Assembly (NCBI RefSeq): GCF_028476545.1
Contig: NW_026733005.1
Coordinates: 41,643-105,642, forward strand
Direction of reading: 5' to 3'
Source of the DNA: Physella acuta
Taxonomy: Eukaryota > Mollusca > Gastropoda > Physidae
DNA length: 64,000 bases
Shown here: positions 1-13,191 of the stretch, in pieces
Position numbering within the stretch: the first letter of the stretch is position 1
How the letters are laid out: the number at the start of each line of letters is the position of its first letter
Position numbers and translations under genes: made by a program
Notes under the pieces: model-generated
What the model saw: the letters and a program-made list of their open reading frames with translations, nothing else
Database searches by the model: none
What the model was told of the DNA's origin: nothing

Positions 1-632
1 CGTTGACCTGGCTCAAAAAGATCTCCAAAAACCGATGACGAATGTCTGTCTGAGTATTTTAACAGACGACGACTCACATTTACAGTCTTATATTCTCGCA
101 TGGGGGAGGGGGAGAAAAGGAGGGATGATGAGTTGATCTCACCTTTTACAAATATTGTCGCTCTCCAAAAAATACAGGTGAACATTTGCTCAAATGAGTT
201 TTCCCAACGGCTTTATTTAATTAGCAATCATTAGCATGAAAATACGAAGTTAATTACTATGGGTAACGAACGAAGCGTCAAAAAAAGGATAAAAATCATC
301 ACTTTTCTTCTATAAAAAAAAAAACCCTTGTAACGTATGATTAAAGCATATTATGCGTGAATCTGCGCGACAAACCAATTTTTGTGTTCATCTCTTGATT
401 CTATATTTAACGTCCAATCAGTGCGTCAAACCAATTTTTTGTATTCATTTCTTGATTCTATATTTATCGTCCAATCAACGTGTGGTATGGCCTGACACTG
501 ATAATATATGCGAAGGTGGACATAAACGTGAAGCTAGTGTTTGGCGAACTCAAGTTGAATCATTTTAATTAATTAAAAAAAAATATAATCAGAATTTGAT
601 ATTTTATTTGGTGCGTATAAACTAGTTGTCAT
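1..632. other. Intergenic DNA with one small tandem duplication
   Basis: No gene is recognisable. A unit of about 55 bp containing CAAACCAATTTT and CTTGATTCTATATTTA occurs twice in tandem at about 366-477. The small open frame across it is just this duplication. Confidence 0.5.
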
Positions 633-701
633 GACGTACACAGAGGCGTAGCGACCCTTCCCGGCGCCCGGGGCGAACTTCCAATTTGGCGCCCCCCCCC
701 C

Positions 702-1112
<411 letters not shown>

Positions 1113-1318
1113 TCTTTTACTGTATGGCTCGCAGCTAGATTACAGACAACGGAGAATGAAATAAGAGCATGGGAAAAGTGGTGGTTAGGGCACCATATAA
1201 GAAAGACAGTAAATAACATCACTAAGCAGGTGCTGATGTTTATTCCACGAGAAAGAGGAAGAGAAGGTGACAAAAAATGTCTGAAAAAAATCGTTTGAAC
1301 TAGAGAATGGGGATGTTC

Positions 1319-1768
1319 GATTATTAGGGTTCTTTCTTTATAAAAATTAAGTGAGTTGACGAAGTGTTGCCTACGTCCTACGCCTATGCTCCTTAGCAAA
1401 TCAAAACAAAAAAAAGAAAGAAAATCAAACGAACTTAGAGCAGTGGTTCTTAACTTGGGTTCGATCGATCGAATCCAAGTGTTCGGTATGTAAGTCTCAG
1501 AGCTTCGGCGGATGTCAAGACACACACCCGACTCATATGATTCGATTATTAGGGTTCTTTCTTTATAAAAATTAAGTGAGTTGACGAAGTGTTGCCTACG
1601 TCCTACGCCTATGCTCCTTAGCAAATCAAAACAAAAAAAAGAAAGAAAATCAAACGAACTTAGAGCAGTGGTTCTTAACTTGGGTTCGATCGATCGAATC
1701 CAAGTGTTCGGTATGTAAGTCTCAGAGCTTCGGCGGATGTCAAGACACACACCCGACTCATATGATTC
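1319..1768. repeat. 225-bp perfect tandem duplication
   Basis: Two near-identical 225-bp copies (about 1319-1543 and 1544-1768). Each carries the head of a hAT element (CAGTGGTTCTTAAC at 1441 and at 1666) plus about 120 bp of flank. The duplication therefore happened after that element inserted. Confidence 0.9.
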
Positions 1769-2123
1769 ACGATAAGATTTTGTCAATGTGGACGTTAAAA
1801 CTATTAAGAACAGAGTTTCTTCCAGACATCTCTTCGGGGGGGGGGGGGGGGGGGGGGCAAAGCCCCCCCCCCCCGAAATTTTTTTACCGCCCCCCCCCCG
1901 AACGAAATGAAATTTATATAATCTATATAGAAAATATATACTTTTAACAGTGTCCGCCCCCCCGAAGAAAGTCTACCACCCCCCCCCCGAAAATTTCAAG
2001 TGCCCCCCCCCCCCCCCCCCCCCAGAGAAAAAAGTCTGGAAGAAATACTGATTAAGAAGAATTCAGTGAAGGCGCATATGAAACTGGTAGGGTTCGGTAC
2101 CTCCAAAAGGTTAAGAACCACAG
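1666..2123. mobile_element. hAT-like element, CAGTGGTTCTTAAC termini
   Basis: Terminal inverted repeats CAGTGGTTCTTAAC (1666) and GTTAAGAACCACAG (ending 2123). The flanks ACTTAGAG and CTTTAGAG agree at 7 of 8 positions, as expected for an aged hAT target duplication. It has no coding capacity and is split by the family B element at 1811-2050. Confidence 0.75.
1811..2050. mobile_element. MITE family B (CAGAGTTTCTTCCAG termini)
   Basis: Inverted termini CAGAGTTTCTTCCAGAC and GTCTGGAAGAAATACTG, with a perfect 8-bp target duplication ATTAAGAA at 1803-1810 and 2051-2058. The interior is mostly C and G homopolymer blocks around AATGAAATTTATATAATCTA. Other copies are at 11460-11613 and 50078-50298. 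Confidence 0.88.
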
Positions 2124-3683
2124 CTTTAGAGTGTAGTTTGTATAAGATGCAAGCTTATTTGGTCTACGTTTGGATGTGTCTTTAGAACAATTTCAATAAT
2201 AGTGTATTATAGTTTTAAATTATCAGTTAGGTTGAACAAAGTGACAAAGCATCACCTGTCGTCGTGTTGCTTACATCGTTTAGTAGGTCTAGTGGCCTTA
2301 ACTATATGAAAATTGCAGTATTAGGACTTGTAATGAAACAAGCAATAAAAATGATCTACTCTGTACAATATACTTATGTTTTTAGCTCTTAAAATTTCGG
2401 CAAGAATATCGTCTTCTGCCCACCCGCTCCGAACGTATGCTATTTTACTGATCGTCGCGTCATTACTTAATAACACTGGCTAGTGAAATTGTACATGGCG
2501 CCTTACTACAATGGTTTCTTTTCTAAGTGTGAAAAGAGTTATCTACTTACCAATTCAGTACAAATACTTTGCGATTTTTTTTCGCGAAAAAAGAGCCCCC
2601 CCCCCCCATGCACATCTCCCAACCATATTGGACACAGTTTGTAGAGCGGGTTTTAATGTAACCAACTTTCTAACTTTTTTAAAAAATGTTACACAATCGT
2701 ACAATGCACTTTAGCACAGTTAATTTCTTAAAGAAGTGCTAAAGGTTGTTTACTCAAAATCCAGTGTAGTTTTGCAATTTTAGTAAACCTAAAAGCGCCC
2801 CCCCCCCCCCTGCAACATCTTGATAAGTCACTAACGTATTTTGCGGTTAAACAATCGTACAATACATTTTAATACAATTGATTGTTTTGATAAGTGGTAA
2901 CGCTGATTGATCCACCAATCTAGTGTAAATTCTTCCGATTTTAGTCTCGAAAAAAGCGCCCCCCCCCCCCCCGCCAACACATAATCTAGGAAAAGCTGGA
3001 AAGCGGTTTTGCCGCTCTCTGCTTCTTAAGATTATATGTTTTACAGTTAATAATCAAGGTAGAAAACAGTTAAATGAGTATGTAAAGGCTCTTAGCCATT
3101 ACATTGCTTAACTTAAACTGTTTATAATTCAAAACTGCAGCATAAAACCAGCTTTAAAAAAAATTTTCCACCCCTTTTGGCGCCCCCCTAGGGTCGGCGC
3201 CCGGGGCGGCCGCCCCCCCCTTCCGCCCCCCCCCCTAGCTACGCCTCTGGACGTACACCGTTTGGCGGTAAATCCCCCACCCTCAGGTAAAATTGCTAAC
3301 CTTGCTCTCACCATAGACCAAATTTAACTCTAACCTCTCCCTATTTCGAGCTGTAAACTTCAGAAGTCGGCACACAAACCATTCGATACTGTGTTGTTAT
3401 GATGCCGTCTTCCTTAGGGCCTTTTTTTATATGATGGGTGATTCAAGATTTTATTGAAATCCTGAAATGATTCGGCAGAGTTTGAACTAATTCATATTTT
3501 GCCAAAACATTCTACAGAATATATATTTCCAAACAGGAAATCATCAAAGGCTTGTACAGGCTTACTCCTCCCAGAATTTTTTTTAAGTCTTACTCTTACC
3601 TCGCAATAATCCTAAGATTACCTTACAGTTAGGACTAAGTTTATAAGCACTAGGTTCGGGTCGATTTTGAATCAATGATGGGA

Positions 3684-3972
3684 TAGAGGCGTAGCAACCC
3701 TTCCCGGCGGCCGGGGACAAACTTTCAATTTGGCGCCCACCTCGGGAACAACCTTTCAATTTTCGATTTGCACCCCCCTCAAACTTTCAATTTGCACCCC
3801 CCCTTCAAACTTTCAATTTTCACCCCCTCCCCCTATAGTTTTTATATTTATAGTGCAAAAATGCAGCTAAAATGTAATTTTAGTTTGTTTTTACAACCCA
3901 TTTTGGCGCCCCCTGAGGTCGGCGCCCGGGCAAATATGAACCCCTCCCTGCCCCTCCCTCGCTACGCCTTTG
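3684..3972. mobile_element. Family A MITE, ggcgcccgggg subfamily
   Basis: Starts TAGAGGCGTAGCAACCC and ends CTCGCTACGCCTTTG. The interior repeats CTTTCAATTTGCACCCC blocks and the GGCGCCC motif seen in other copies. The flanks TGATGGGA and TAATGGGG match at 6 of 8 positions, so this looks like an older insertion. Confidence 0.7.
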
Positions 3973-3980
3973 TAATGGGG

Positions 3981-4980
3981 TGGGAGTAATGTTTTGTGGG
4001 GGGAGGGCGTGAGTGTAATATACAGCGGGTGTTGACATGACGTCATTTACCTTGGTGATAATGTCCTGAGAAAGAAATGAATGAACGAGGGAGGGGGAGG
4101 GGAGGGGGGGGGGTGATGTCATCCCATCCCCTTTCATTCCAAACTTGTGAAACATTCCTCTTACAATAAACGCAGATGTCGGTCATATGGTGCAATAGTT
4201 GAAATGTTTGAATATTTTATTTTAATGAAATTTTTGAATATTTTATATTAATGTATTCCCTTTGATAAGCAGGCACGGTATGTAAATAATTTCTTTAATA
4301 ACATTATACATACTGGATCATTGCTAGGGTTAAGCATAAATGGGTAAACTTTTTCTAAATACCTAACTACAGTAACAAAACACATTGTTTATTTTATGTT
4401 TCGTAATAACCCTTGAAGTGCCCGATTTATTTACATTTCTTTGCCAACCGGAAACGGATACCGTGAGTGCTAAACAGTTACGGCGGCCATTTTTAAGGTC
4501 CGCAGCGAATTTGTGTCTCTGTCAACAGATAGCCCCTGGCCTGTGTAAAACATGTCTGTAGACACAAGCGCTGTGTCAATGCTAGTCCAGTCAACGTCTC
4601 ACCTGTACCTGGGGAATTAAAGAAAAATCTATTTAAACCTCAGCATCCACCATACTCTGTTGATTCGGTAATCGTGACGACTTTAAACACTGGGGGAAAA
4701 AAAAAGTTTAGCCTTGAGTTCACGCTCGTGCTAAAAATAGAAACTTTTAAACATATTTGACCAAACAAAAAAGATATGACGTCATATTAGCTTAAGGAGC
4801 GGGGCGGGATGGGGTGTTCGGGGAATGCTTTGTGTAATTAATTAGGTGTAAATAGTCGCACATAGTTATACAGGTTATTTTTTGTGTGTATTTACTATAG
4901 CTTCAACTCTGGTTTGAAAAAATGTTCAATGAAAAGGTTCTAAAATTAATGCACGCATACTCTTGGTGTCACAATAGTTG
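3981..4980. other. AT-rich intergenic DNA, no gene seen
   Basis: About 1 kb with no coding pattern. It includes simple G-rich runs near 4090-4115 and short AT-rich repeats. Nothing assignable was found. Confidence 0.4.
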
Positions 4981-4995
4981 AAATAGGATAGGGGT

Positions 4996-5278
4996 GCACC
5001 CCCCCCCCTCAAGATTTCGATTTGCACCCCCTCAAGATTTCGATGTGCACCCCCCCCCTCAAACTTTCGATTTGCACCCCCTCTCAAGATTTTGATTTGC
5101 ACCCCCCCCCCCCTCATACTTTCGATTTGCACCCCCTCTCAAGATTTTGATTTGTACCCCCCCCCTCAAACTTACGATTTCCACCCACCTCAACCTTTCA
5201 ATTTATTTTTCCAACCCATTTTGGCGCCCCCTAAGGTCGGCGCCCGGGGACATATGCCCCCCCCTCGCTACGCTACTG
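4996..5278. mobile_element. Family A MITE, 5' end not clear
   Basis: Tandem blocks of TTTCGATTTGCACCCC (about six), then the GGCGCCC / CGCCCGGGGACATATG segment and a terminus CTCGCTACGCTACTG, all as in the other family A copies. The left terminus is not visible, so the copy seems truncated there. Confidence 0.6.
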
Positions 5279-7190
5279 CGTGTGTGTATGGAGGGTAAAA
5301 TCTATATACTGTTGGTGCTGAGTTAGTTTTGGGTTGGTGAACTACAACTCCGAGCCGCAACCATATTTTGAATGTAGCGTTTTATTTCGACTAATGGAGG
5401 CGAGCGAGTTGACGAGATTCCTTCCATAATGTTGTTGTCATGGAATAAAAACGTGTTTTTTTAGATTTAGACCGTAAAAAAAAATAAAAAATAAAAACTT
5501 AAGCCTAAAATTAATTTAGAAATTTTATATTCTTAGAATAAATGTTATAAAAGTTGCAAATCCAGAGAACTTGAAAATAATTTGTTGAGTTTAAGGCTAC
5601 ATTTCTATTTATTTTCATCAAGCCTAAGTTATAACCGGATGTTTCACTTTCGTAAGACAAATATTGATTGGCTGTACAGTAACTTAGTGATCGATAACTA
5701 TTTGTTTACAAAACTTTGCAGATCAAGTTTTTAAATCACAATGCAAATTTAAAACCCCATGACCTAGTTTTCTATTTTTAGCTTACAATGTGTACAATAA
5801 AATCTATGGCAGCCTATCCAATAGCAGGATGCCATGTTTATGTCGCCATTACACGTGAAAACCAAATTGTTTTTGCTTTTTTTAAAATTTTTATTTAGTT
5901 ACCGAAATACATCCAATCTTTAGTAAAGTCCGAAAAAAAACAGACAGGCAGGATTTTATAACCATATTAATTGTAAATACGCTGTGCATGATTTTTTAAT
6001 GAATTTATACACCTCTCAAATACCTTTGAGACTTTTCTCGCTGGTGTCCATTTTAAAACGCTTTTTTCTGAATTTATTACATCTTTTAAATACTGGTTGA
6101 ATTAAATGTAATGTTTATTGAACAAAAACTTTCATTTAGATAGGATTCAATTTCAAATGTAATTTTTTAGTCTAGTTATGATTCATCGCTACACATGTTG
6201 TGGTTTGGCGAAGATTTTATGAGCATTTGCTATTTATAAACTACGCATGCGGATCCCTCTTCATAAAAATGGGGTCTGTTGACCCCTAGTTTGGATACCT
6301 AAACCAAGTCGCAGTCATGACTAGCTAATCATAACTTGAATTAACACTTCACTGTACTCAATCAATCGTTACCGAATCACCAAAACTCTACTTCACCTAG
6401 CGTAGCGCCTTATCGGTGTCAGCCTAATGATAATTTATTTACATTTAAGTTGAATTCGGCAAGTTTATTAAATTATTTTTTGATTAATTAATTTTTAGAA
6501 ATTAAAAATAAAATATGATAACATTGGGGAACAGTCTTTTGTTAAAAAAAAAATTGAATTTTAGAAAAGTTTTACTTCATTAGAGTTTAAAAAAAATAAA
6601 AAATAAAATGAACTTTCTAAAATCTATAAAAAGATGGAGGTCCCGTGACTGAGCGAGGTGCGGGCAGAAATGCTAGTTAGTGTAAAGTAAACACATGTGT
6701 AGGTACACGCCGTGTGTAGGTAGCTACACGAGTGCACACAGGAACTCCCATTAAACAAACTCGCCATCTCGTCAGCCTCGTTTGTTGCGGAGTTTTCTGA
6801 CGACTCGCTCGGTGACTGGCGGTAATTGGACCGTAACGAATCTCCAATGACATCGATACCACAGACAAAGTTCGATATGATCAAGACAAAAAAACCTCTG
6901 ATAATGAAGACAACCAAGATTGTCTGCTAAAAACAGCAGACTTTCTGCACACAAAAAAAATTGCGCTTTAAAAAATAAGGTTTGAAACCGAGTTTCAACC
7001 GACATTTTGCATTTTCAACATACTTTTTTATAAACCTTAATAGAAAAAAAATCATCAAAATATTTTATGTCGATCTTGCTTCGTTTTTTTTTAAAGAAAG
7101 AAATATCTATTTTAAAAACCAAAATATAATTTTTAAAATTGCGATTTGGAGAGGCTGTAATTGTAAGAGTCTGACTTTTTGTGCTAATGT
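5279..7190. other. AT-rich intergenic DNA, no gene seen
   Basis: Nearly 2 kb with no credible coding exon on either strand. The small minus-strand open frames at 6.6-7.0 kb have no domain, no splice context and no recognisable similarity. Confidence 0.45.
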
Positions 7191-7198
7191 GTGACGAT

Positions 7199-7455
7199 CA
7201 GGGGCGTAGCGAGGGGGGGGGCGGGGGGTGCGGACCGCACCGGGTGACACCATTTAGGGGGGTGACACCAAGGCAAAAAATAGCAAAATATATAGAGAAA
7301 AACTCGAGGGGGGGGGTGCAAATCGAAAACTCGAGGGGGGGGGGGGTGCAAATCGAAAGTTTGAAAGGTTGTCCTTGGGAAGGGTGTCTATGCCTCTGGG
7401 GGGGTGACACCATTAAGTGCCGCACCGGGTGACACCCGACCTCGCTACGCCACTG
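7199..7455. mobile_element. Family A MITE, gtgacacc subfamily
   Basis: Termini CAGGGGCGTAGCGAGG and CCTCGCTACGCCACTG, with a perfect 8-bp target duplication GTGACGAT at 7191-7198 and 7456-7463. The interior has CGCACCGGGTGACACC near both ends and G-rich GGTGCAAATCGAAA blocks. Confidence 0.9.
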
Positions 7456-7894
7456 GTGACGATCAGGGTAGGGGGATCAATGTTCCTTCTAAGCTGCGGG
7501 GTTGCTTGGCCGCGCAGTAGTTTTGAACATAACGCGCAATACCTTCAACCGACATCTGAAAAAATATTTTCTGTAACTAATTTGTTAATTTTAAAGTTTC
7601 TATTTTCAAACTAAAATTTAAAAACTAACATCACATATTTATAAAATTCCAAATCCACCAAAAAGCGTCACGACTTGAGACAGCCCAATCCTATCCTCCA
7701 TTTATCGTCACCCCTATTCCCCCGCCGTGCAAATAGCCAACAGAGCTCCTCCTTCAAAAGGATCGCCACAGCATTCCGCCTCACCTCCAACTATTGTACA
7801 ACGTTCGCTGTGACGTCACCACGGTCCGATTTTGTTGACATTTCGTCCATGCCCTTTAAGTCCGCAGTGAATACAGTAATACGCGCACAGTCAA

Positions 7895-8050
7895 GATAGT
7901 ATTGCGCACAAACACACACGGTCAATACTGTATTGCGCACAAACACACACGGTCAATACAGTATTGCGCACCAACACACACGGTCAATACAGTATTGCGC
8001 ACCAACACACACGGTCAATACAGTATTGCGCACCAACACACACAGTCTAT
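7895..8050. repeat. 31-bp minisatellite, about 5 copies
   Basis: Tandem units containing GTATTGCGCACCAACACACA and CGGTCAATACA. Adjacent units differ by only one or two bases. Confidence 0.85.
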
Positions 8051-8554
8051 ACATTATATTGAAAATATATAGGACTATTCAACCATAGTCTGCCACCCCC
8101 ATCTACCGGAGAAAAATATCTGAAAGAAACCCTATTGTGCCAGTCGTTCTATTCGTTAAATACTAATATTTAATACAACAATTTTATAAAAATTTAATCT
8201 AGTTTCATGGTTGTTGAATTTGTAACCATCTGACAATCAAGACATTTGTATGGCTAAGTACCAGTTCTCAACAGGAAAGATAATTAGTAAATAAATTAGT
8301 AGATTTCAACTTAGTCATCGAACTTTAGTAAGAAAAATCATTTATTATCATAAAAGTACTCACTAATACCGCTTTTATTATAAAAATTGGATTTTAAAAA
8401 AAGTTTTTTTGCTTCCCGCGCGATGATCCGTCCGCGACAGTTATTTAAAGCCTTGACCTTGACCCGGCAATGAGTGCGACCCTCATTAAAATACCGCGGT
8501 CTGGGCTGGTGGACGCCGTGGCTGCACGCGCTTCACATGCACGTGTCAACAGCG

Positions 8555-8568
8555 GTTGCCATGGCAAC
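8555..8568. promoter_or_regulatory. Palindromic X-box (RFX-type site)
   Basis: GTTGCCATGGCAAC is a perfect palindrome and matches the RFX factor X-box (two GTTGCC/GGCAAC half-sites with a 2-bp spacer). It lies in a locally GC-richer, CpG-containing stretch (about 8410-8640). No transcript start or exon is recognisable beside it, so a regulatory role is only inferred. Confidence 0.4.
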
Positions 8569-8719
8569 AGAAAATTTGTTTGTATAAACACCGGCTGTTT
8601 TGCACGGAGCTGTGATTGTCAAGTCAAGATTGGAAAATGTCACTTTTAACCCTCACTCCCCCATCCCTCAGCCTCCTCTCCTACGGAAATAACTTACCCG
8701 AAGGTCTGTGTTGATGCTC

Positions 8720-9165
8720 ATCGAAGTGTGTACCCCAATCCCACATACACAAAAATTTCCTAATACGATGTTAGTGGAGTTGTAACCTATTTTATCCTAA
8801 ACTCCACACCATCTCTGTGTAGCAGTAGTGTGTAGGCCTACCCCCATCCCACACATTTTTCCTAAACTCCCAACACCATCTCAGTGGGGAGTAGTGTGTA
8901 GGCCTACCCCCATCCCACACATTTCTTCTAAACTCCTAACACCATCTCTGTGGGGAGTAGTGTGTAGGCCTACCCCCTTCCCACACATTTCTCCTAAACT
9001 CCTAACACCATCTCTGTGGGGAGTAGTGTGTAGGCCTACCCCCATCCCACACATTTTTCCTAAACTCCTAACACCATCTCTGTGTAGCAGTAGTGTGTAG
9101 GCCTACCCCCATCCCACACATTTTTTTTTTAAACTCCCAACACCATCTCAGTGAAGCAATAGTGT
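8720..9165. repeat. Minisatellite, ~64-bp unit, about 6 copies
   Basis: Tandem units containing GTGTGTAGGCCTACCCCCAT and CTCCTAACACCATCTCTG. The third to fifth copies are almost identical. It accounts for the 90-aa open frame here. Confidence 0.88.
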
Positions 9166-9553
9166 GCTGTTGTTCCCGTCTAACGAAACATTTGTCTTGT
9201 CATTAAGCTGCTCCGCCCATACAGTTTCATCACCACAACCTTTGACCTTTCGACAGCAACCCCGGCGCATTTGTGAGAGCCGCAAGAAAAATTATTTGCA
9301 CTGGCCCATATTTTTAACACGTTCTTATTTGTGTAGACTTACCTAAGCCAACATAGGGTATAAGACAAAGCTGGTCGAAAAAAGGTAAATAATTACACAG
9401 TTGAAGAACAACAGTCATCACACTGGTGGGTAGAGTGAGTAGAGTTGTCGTAAAAATTCTCAAAATTCGGTACTGATAGTTTTGTATCTAAAGTCGTTGG
9501 TGTTTGGATAAGTTTAAATGAACACGGGAAAGTGGTTATATATTATACGCGAA

Positions 9554-9785
9554 GAGGTGTAGCGTCGCTAGGGCGGGTGTCACCCGGCGCGGTAGCTAAG
9601 TGTGTCACCTCCAACTCTTGAACCATATTTGCATTTCCGGTTAGGTGTCACCCCCTTCCTTTGTTATTTTATTATTCTATTTTTTTTTTGGCAGTGCTTT
9701 TTACAATTTTTCGAATCGGTGTCACCGCCGAAATGGGGTCATCCGGTGCGGTCCACACCCCTTGTCATGTGACTGTACTGGTGCC
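9554..9785. mobile_element. Degraded family A-like MITE
   Basis: Begins GAGGTGTAGCGTCGC and contains GTGTCACCCGGCGCGGTAG and TCATCCGGTGCGGTCCACACC. These look like diverged versions of the GTGACACC/CGCACCGGG segments at the ends of the gtgacacc subfamily. No clear target duplication remains. Confidence 0.4.
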
Positions 9786-9942
9786 AAAGGATGAGCAGGT
9801 GGTCTAGTAGACTACATTTATAGCTGTAAGAACGTGGACAGGTGGTTCTAGACTGCCAGAGCATGGCAAGTGGTTGTGTCATTAGAACTGCTAGAAAGGA
9901 AACGAGTGACTCAATAATCTATTACGGTGATATAAATAGTCA

Positions 9943-10170
9943 CACGGCGTGGCCTAAGTAGTAGAGCGCTAAACGGCTAACCTGAAAGTCCCCAGTTCGA
10001 ATCCGGGTCCAAGTCAGTAGAAAGTCCATGAGTCCACCCAGTTCTTGTGACGGTACCTAACTCATAATAGGGAAATTAAAGGCGGCTGGGCAAAGTGCTA
10101 ACCACACCTTACCTTCATATGCCGAAGTCAAGAAACATATGAACTCTACTTCATCTTCCAAATGGATAGC
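9943..10170 (+). mobile_element. tRNA-derived SINE
   Basis: A tRNA-like head with an A-box-like segment (TGGCCTAAGTAGTAGAGCGC) and a B box (GTTCGAATCC, 9995-10004), followed by a non-tRNA body. The 3' end GAACTCTACTTCATCT is shared with the inverted copy at 32530-32757, so the two define one SINE family. Confidence 0.75.
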
Positions 10171-10459
10171 TCGGTCTAAATATCATTCTTTACTTTACAC
10201 AACCTGACCATTGATACCCCTACACAAGTAGCCCCCACTACCCGTAGCCCCAACTACCCGTAGCCTCCAACAAGTTCAACCCGACCCTCGGGAAATATTT
10301 TGGACCCACCACAATATTGGGTCACCTTGACCCGGCTATTGTTACCCCCCCCCCCCCCCTCCTTCATATTTAGTTTGCCACATTCGTGTCACAAAACCCA
10401 AGTCAATTGAAAACCGAAAGTACAAAAGCTTCAGGAGATTTCTCTAATTCGTGGGTCTG

Positions 10460-10690
10460 AAAGGTGTTGTGTAAGATTGGATGTGTATGAAAGGTGTTAT
10501 GTAATGAAGGATGTATATGAAAGGTGTTATGTAAGGAAGGATGTATATGAAAGGTGTTATGTAAGGAAGGATGTATATGAAACGTGTTATGTAAGGAAGG
10601 ATGAGTGTGAAATGTGTTATGTAAAAATGGATATGTGTCAGAGGTGTTTTGTAAGGATGGATGTAACACATACGTCTGTAAGAAAATTAC
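10460..10690. repeat. 30-bp minisatellite, about 7 copies
   Basis: Tandem units of the type GGATGTATATGAAAGGTG then TTATGTAAGGAA. Because the unit is a multiple of three it creates open frames on both strands; these are not genes. Confidence 0.88.
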
Positions 10691-11384
10691 GTGAATGAAA
10701 CATGTGCAGCGAGGTTTCAATACAAATTTATAATGGAAGCGTCACACTTTGTGGGCTTATATTTTAAAAAAAAATGTCTATTCATTCTACAAGCTTTGCT
10801 TCATAGTAGTGGATTATTATAGATCTAATAAAATTATTTATTTTCTTCTTTTCAATACATTGTTATATTAAAGTGTTGTTTTTTAAAAGTTTTTAATAAA
10901 TTTTTTAATGAATTTTACAAATTCATTTTTTTCCAATTATGAAATATACTTTTTGATGGGCCATAACTTCAGTTAAGGTAATACTATATCACATGTAAAG
11001 ACAATGTAAGTAAGGCAATGCAATACATTTGCAGTTGCCATTTTGTGTTTGTTATGTCAAGCATTCAAATAATAATAAAATAAATTTTAAAAACTTCAAT
11101 GACACACGTCCACTTTTTAATTGATTGATGAAGTTAAATTTCATGAACAAAAATCTTAAAATGCCAAAGAAAATAGCTAACGGTAATAATAGATACTAGC
11201 TCTGCTCCCTCTTGGCTGTGCTGTTGCGCAGCCGCGCAGTAATTTTCAACTGCCGCGCAGTCATTTTGTAAAATACATATATATCTCTGTATAAGACTTT
11301 TAGAACACCGCGCAAACAAAAATACACGTTGCACGCGAACTTTTTCCCCTTAAAGGAACATTGGATACTAGGATAGGTCACTAA

Positions 11385-11705
11385 CCCCGCCCTCCGTCCG
11401 GGGGGTAGGTCACTATCTCCGCCTACTGCCCGGGGGGTAGGTCACCAGCCCCGCCCTCTCAGAGTTTCTTCCAGGCATTTTACCGCCCTCCGAACGAAAT
11501 GAAATTTATATAATTTATATAGAAAATATATACTTTTAACAGTGTCCTAAGAAAAATTTCAAGAAAATTTCAAGTGCCCCCCCCCCGGAGAAAAAAGTCT
11601 GGAAGAAACACTGCGCCCTCTACCCGGGGGTAGGTCACCAGCCCCGCCCTCTACCCGGGGGGTAGGTCACCAGCCCCGCCCTCTGCCAGGGGTGCATCCC
11701 CTCCC
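11385..11705. repeat. GC-rich minisatellite split by a MITE
   Basis: Units of about 33 bp with GGGGGTAGGTCACCAGCCCC and GCCCTCTACCC occur on both sides of the family B MITE at 11460-11613. The MITE duplicated 8 bp of the repeat on insertion. Confidence 0.8.
11460..11613. mobile_element. MITE family B inside a minisatellite
   Basis: Termini CAGAGTTTCTTCCAGGC and GTCTGGAAGAAACACTG, with a perfect 8-bp target duplication CGCCCTCT at 11452-11459 and 11614-11621. This copy is short because its C/G homopolymer blocks are small. Confidence 0.9.
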
Positions 11706-12228
11706 CAAACCTCTTGTTTTGAGTGAACGCTTGTCACGTGGTCCACAATGTCAGGAATGTGCAGTCACGTGACCAATCAGCAAACATCTCCCCCCACCCC
11801 ATCAGATCAAATACACTCTAGCGACCGCAAGCTAAAATAAATTGCGGGTGTATGGGAGCCTTGTCGTGCATTAATTAAAATAAACACAAGAGTAAAGGGT
11901 GTGTTTCTGTGGGGGGGGGGGGGGGGGAGAAGCACACAACCGTGTGTCCGGAAGTGAAGCATTTATTTATAAAACATCAACCGACTTTTGTAGTGAAATA
12001 ATTACCCGATTAACATTTCAAGACAGGTAACTCAAACATTACGATCTAATACACGGATGGCGTCCCTTTGTAGGGGTCAATGTAAATTTTATGTATTCGG
12101 TGTTGCAACTTTCAAAGGGGGGTACCGGAACTTGTGTGATGGGTGTCTGCATCCCATCCAATCAAATAGTCGCCTCAATTATGTGGTGATACAGACCACA
12201 TCATCAGTCACGTGGACCTCTTGTGAAG

Positions 12229-12430
12229 TATAAAGACACAACCACACCTCTACATCGTAATTGGTCTTTGGCGATTCCTCCAAGTTGGGCCCAAGACATT
12301 CCGGCAGTTTATACTTCACTCATAAGAAATCTTTTCCAAGTTTGTATTGGCCTACCTACTTTCATCTTTCCGTGGATGATTTGAATCTAATGCCGGTGTG
12401 ACAATTGTGTTTGTTGGTTTGCGTAAGGTG
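12229..12430 (+). promoter_or_regulatory. Candidate TATA promoter and 5' UTR exon of the Pif-like gene
   Basis: TATAAAG lies at 12229-12235, with CCAATC about 70 bp upstream, giving an expected start near 12260. The first coding exon at 13192 is directly preceded by an acceptor (CCCCCAG at 13171-13177) and only 14 nt of leader, so an upstream non-coding exon is required. A plausible donor (GC then GTAAGG) is near 12424. The exact limits are inference. Confidence 0.4.
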
Positions 12431-13031
12431 TACCTCATCCATTGCCATTTGCGCTTTTGTATTTCTTTACCAATAAGGTTTTGTCCAGTTTTTCCTCATA
12501 GTTTGGCGTTGGGAATTTTCAAGGAAGACACGTATTAACGTGCACCGCAGGCATCAGTAAAGGAAAGTCTGAAGCTGATTGTTATTAATTTGTTAACTAC
12601 TAAACGTGATAGAACCGTATAGGAAACCGATTTCAAATTGCTGTTAAATTGCCCTTAAGCGTAGACAGTGATCTTTTTTTAATTAAAAAAAAATAATGTT
12701 ACTTCAGCATCAAAAAACATGTACGATTTCATCAAACTATTGAACAAATATTTTCCAGATTATTAAACTTTTAAAGATTTACTAGATTTTAAAGATAAAT
12801 CTAATTTTAATGCTTTATTATTATGACTAAAAGATGAGACAATTTTAATAATATTAAAATTCTAAATACCTTGTGTTTTGCATAGTTTATTTTGCAATCA
12901 TTGAATATCTCTTATATTTTGAACAATTTTGGCACTATCGTTGTGTAATATGAGTAGCACCTCTTAGACATTTGAATACTAATAGTATAATGGGAAGTAA
13001 ATATAGCTTGTATAGACTAACCCTACATTTA

Positions 13032-13036
<5 letters not shown>

Positions 13037-13112
<76 letters not shown>
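13037..13112. repeat. (TA)n microsatellite
   Basis: Pure TA run followed by GTATGTGTGTGTATATA, in the presumed leader intron about 80 bp before the first coding exon. Confidence 0.95.
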
Positions 13113-13113
<1 letters not shown>

Positions 13114-13191
13114 ATATAAGATAAATAAATTTAAATATGAACTATATTTTAATGAGCCTCGTTTTTCTTTCCCCCAGGTGTCGCCACGAGA

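Noticed and set aside
6624-7005. Minus-strand open frames of 60-100 codons
   Set aside because: Overlapping in several frames, with no domain, no splice signals and no similarity that I recognise.
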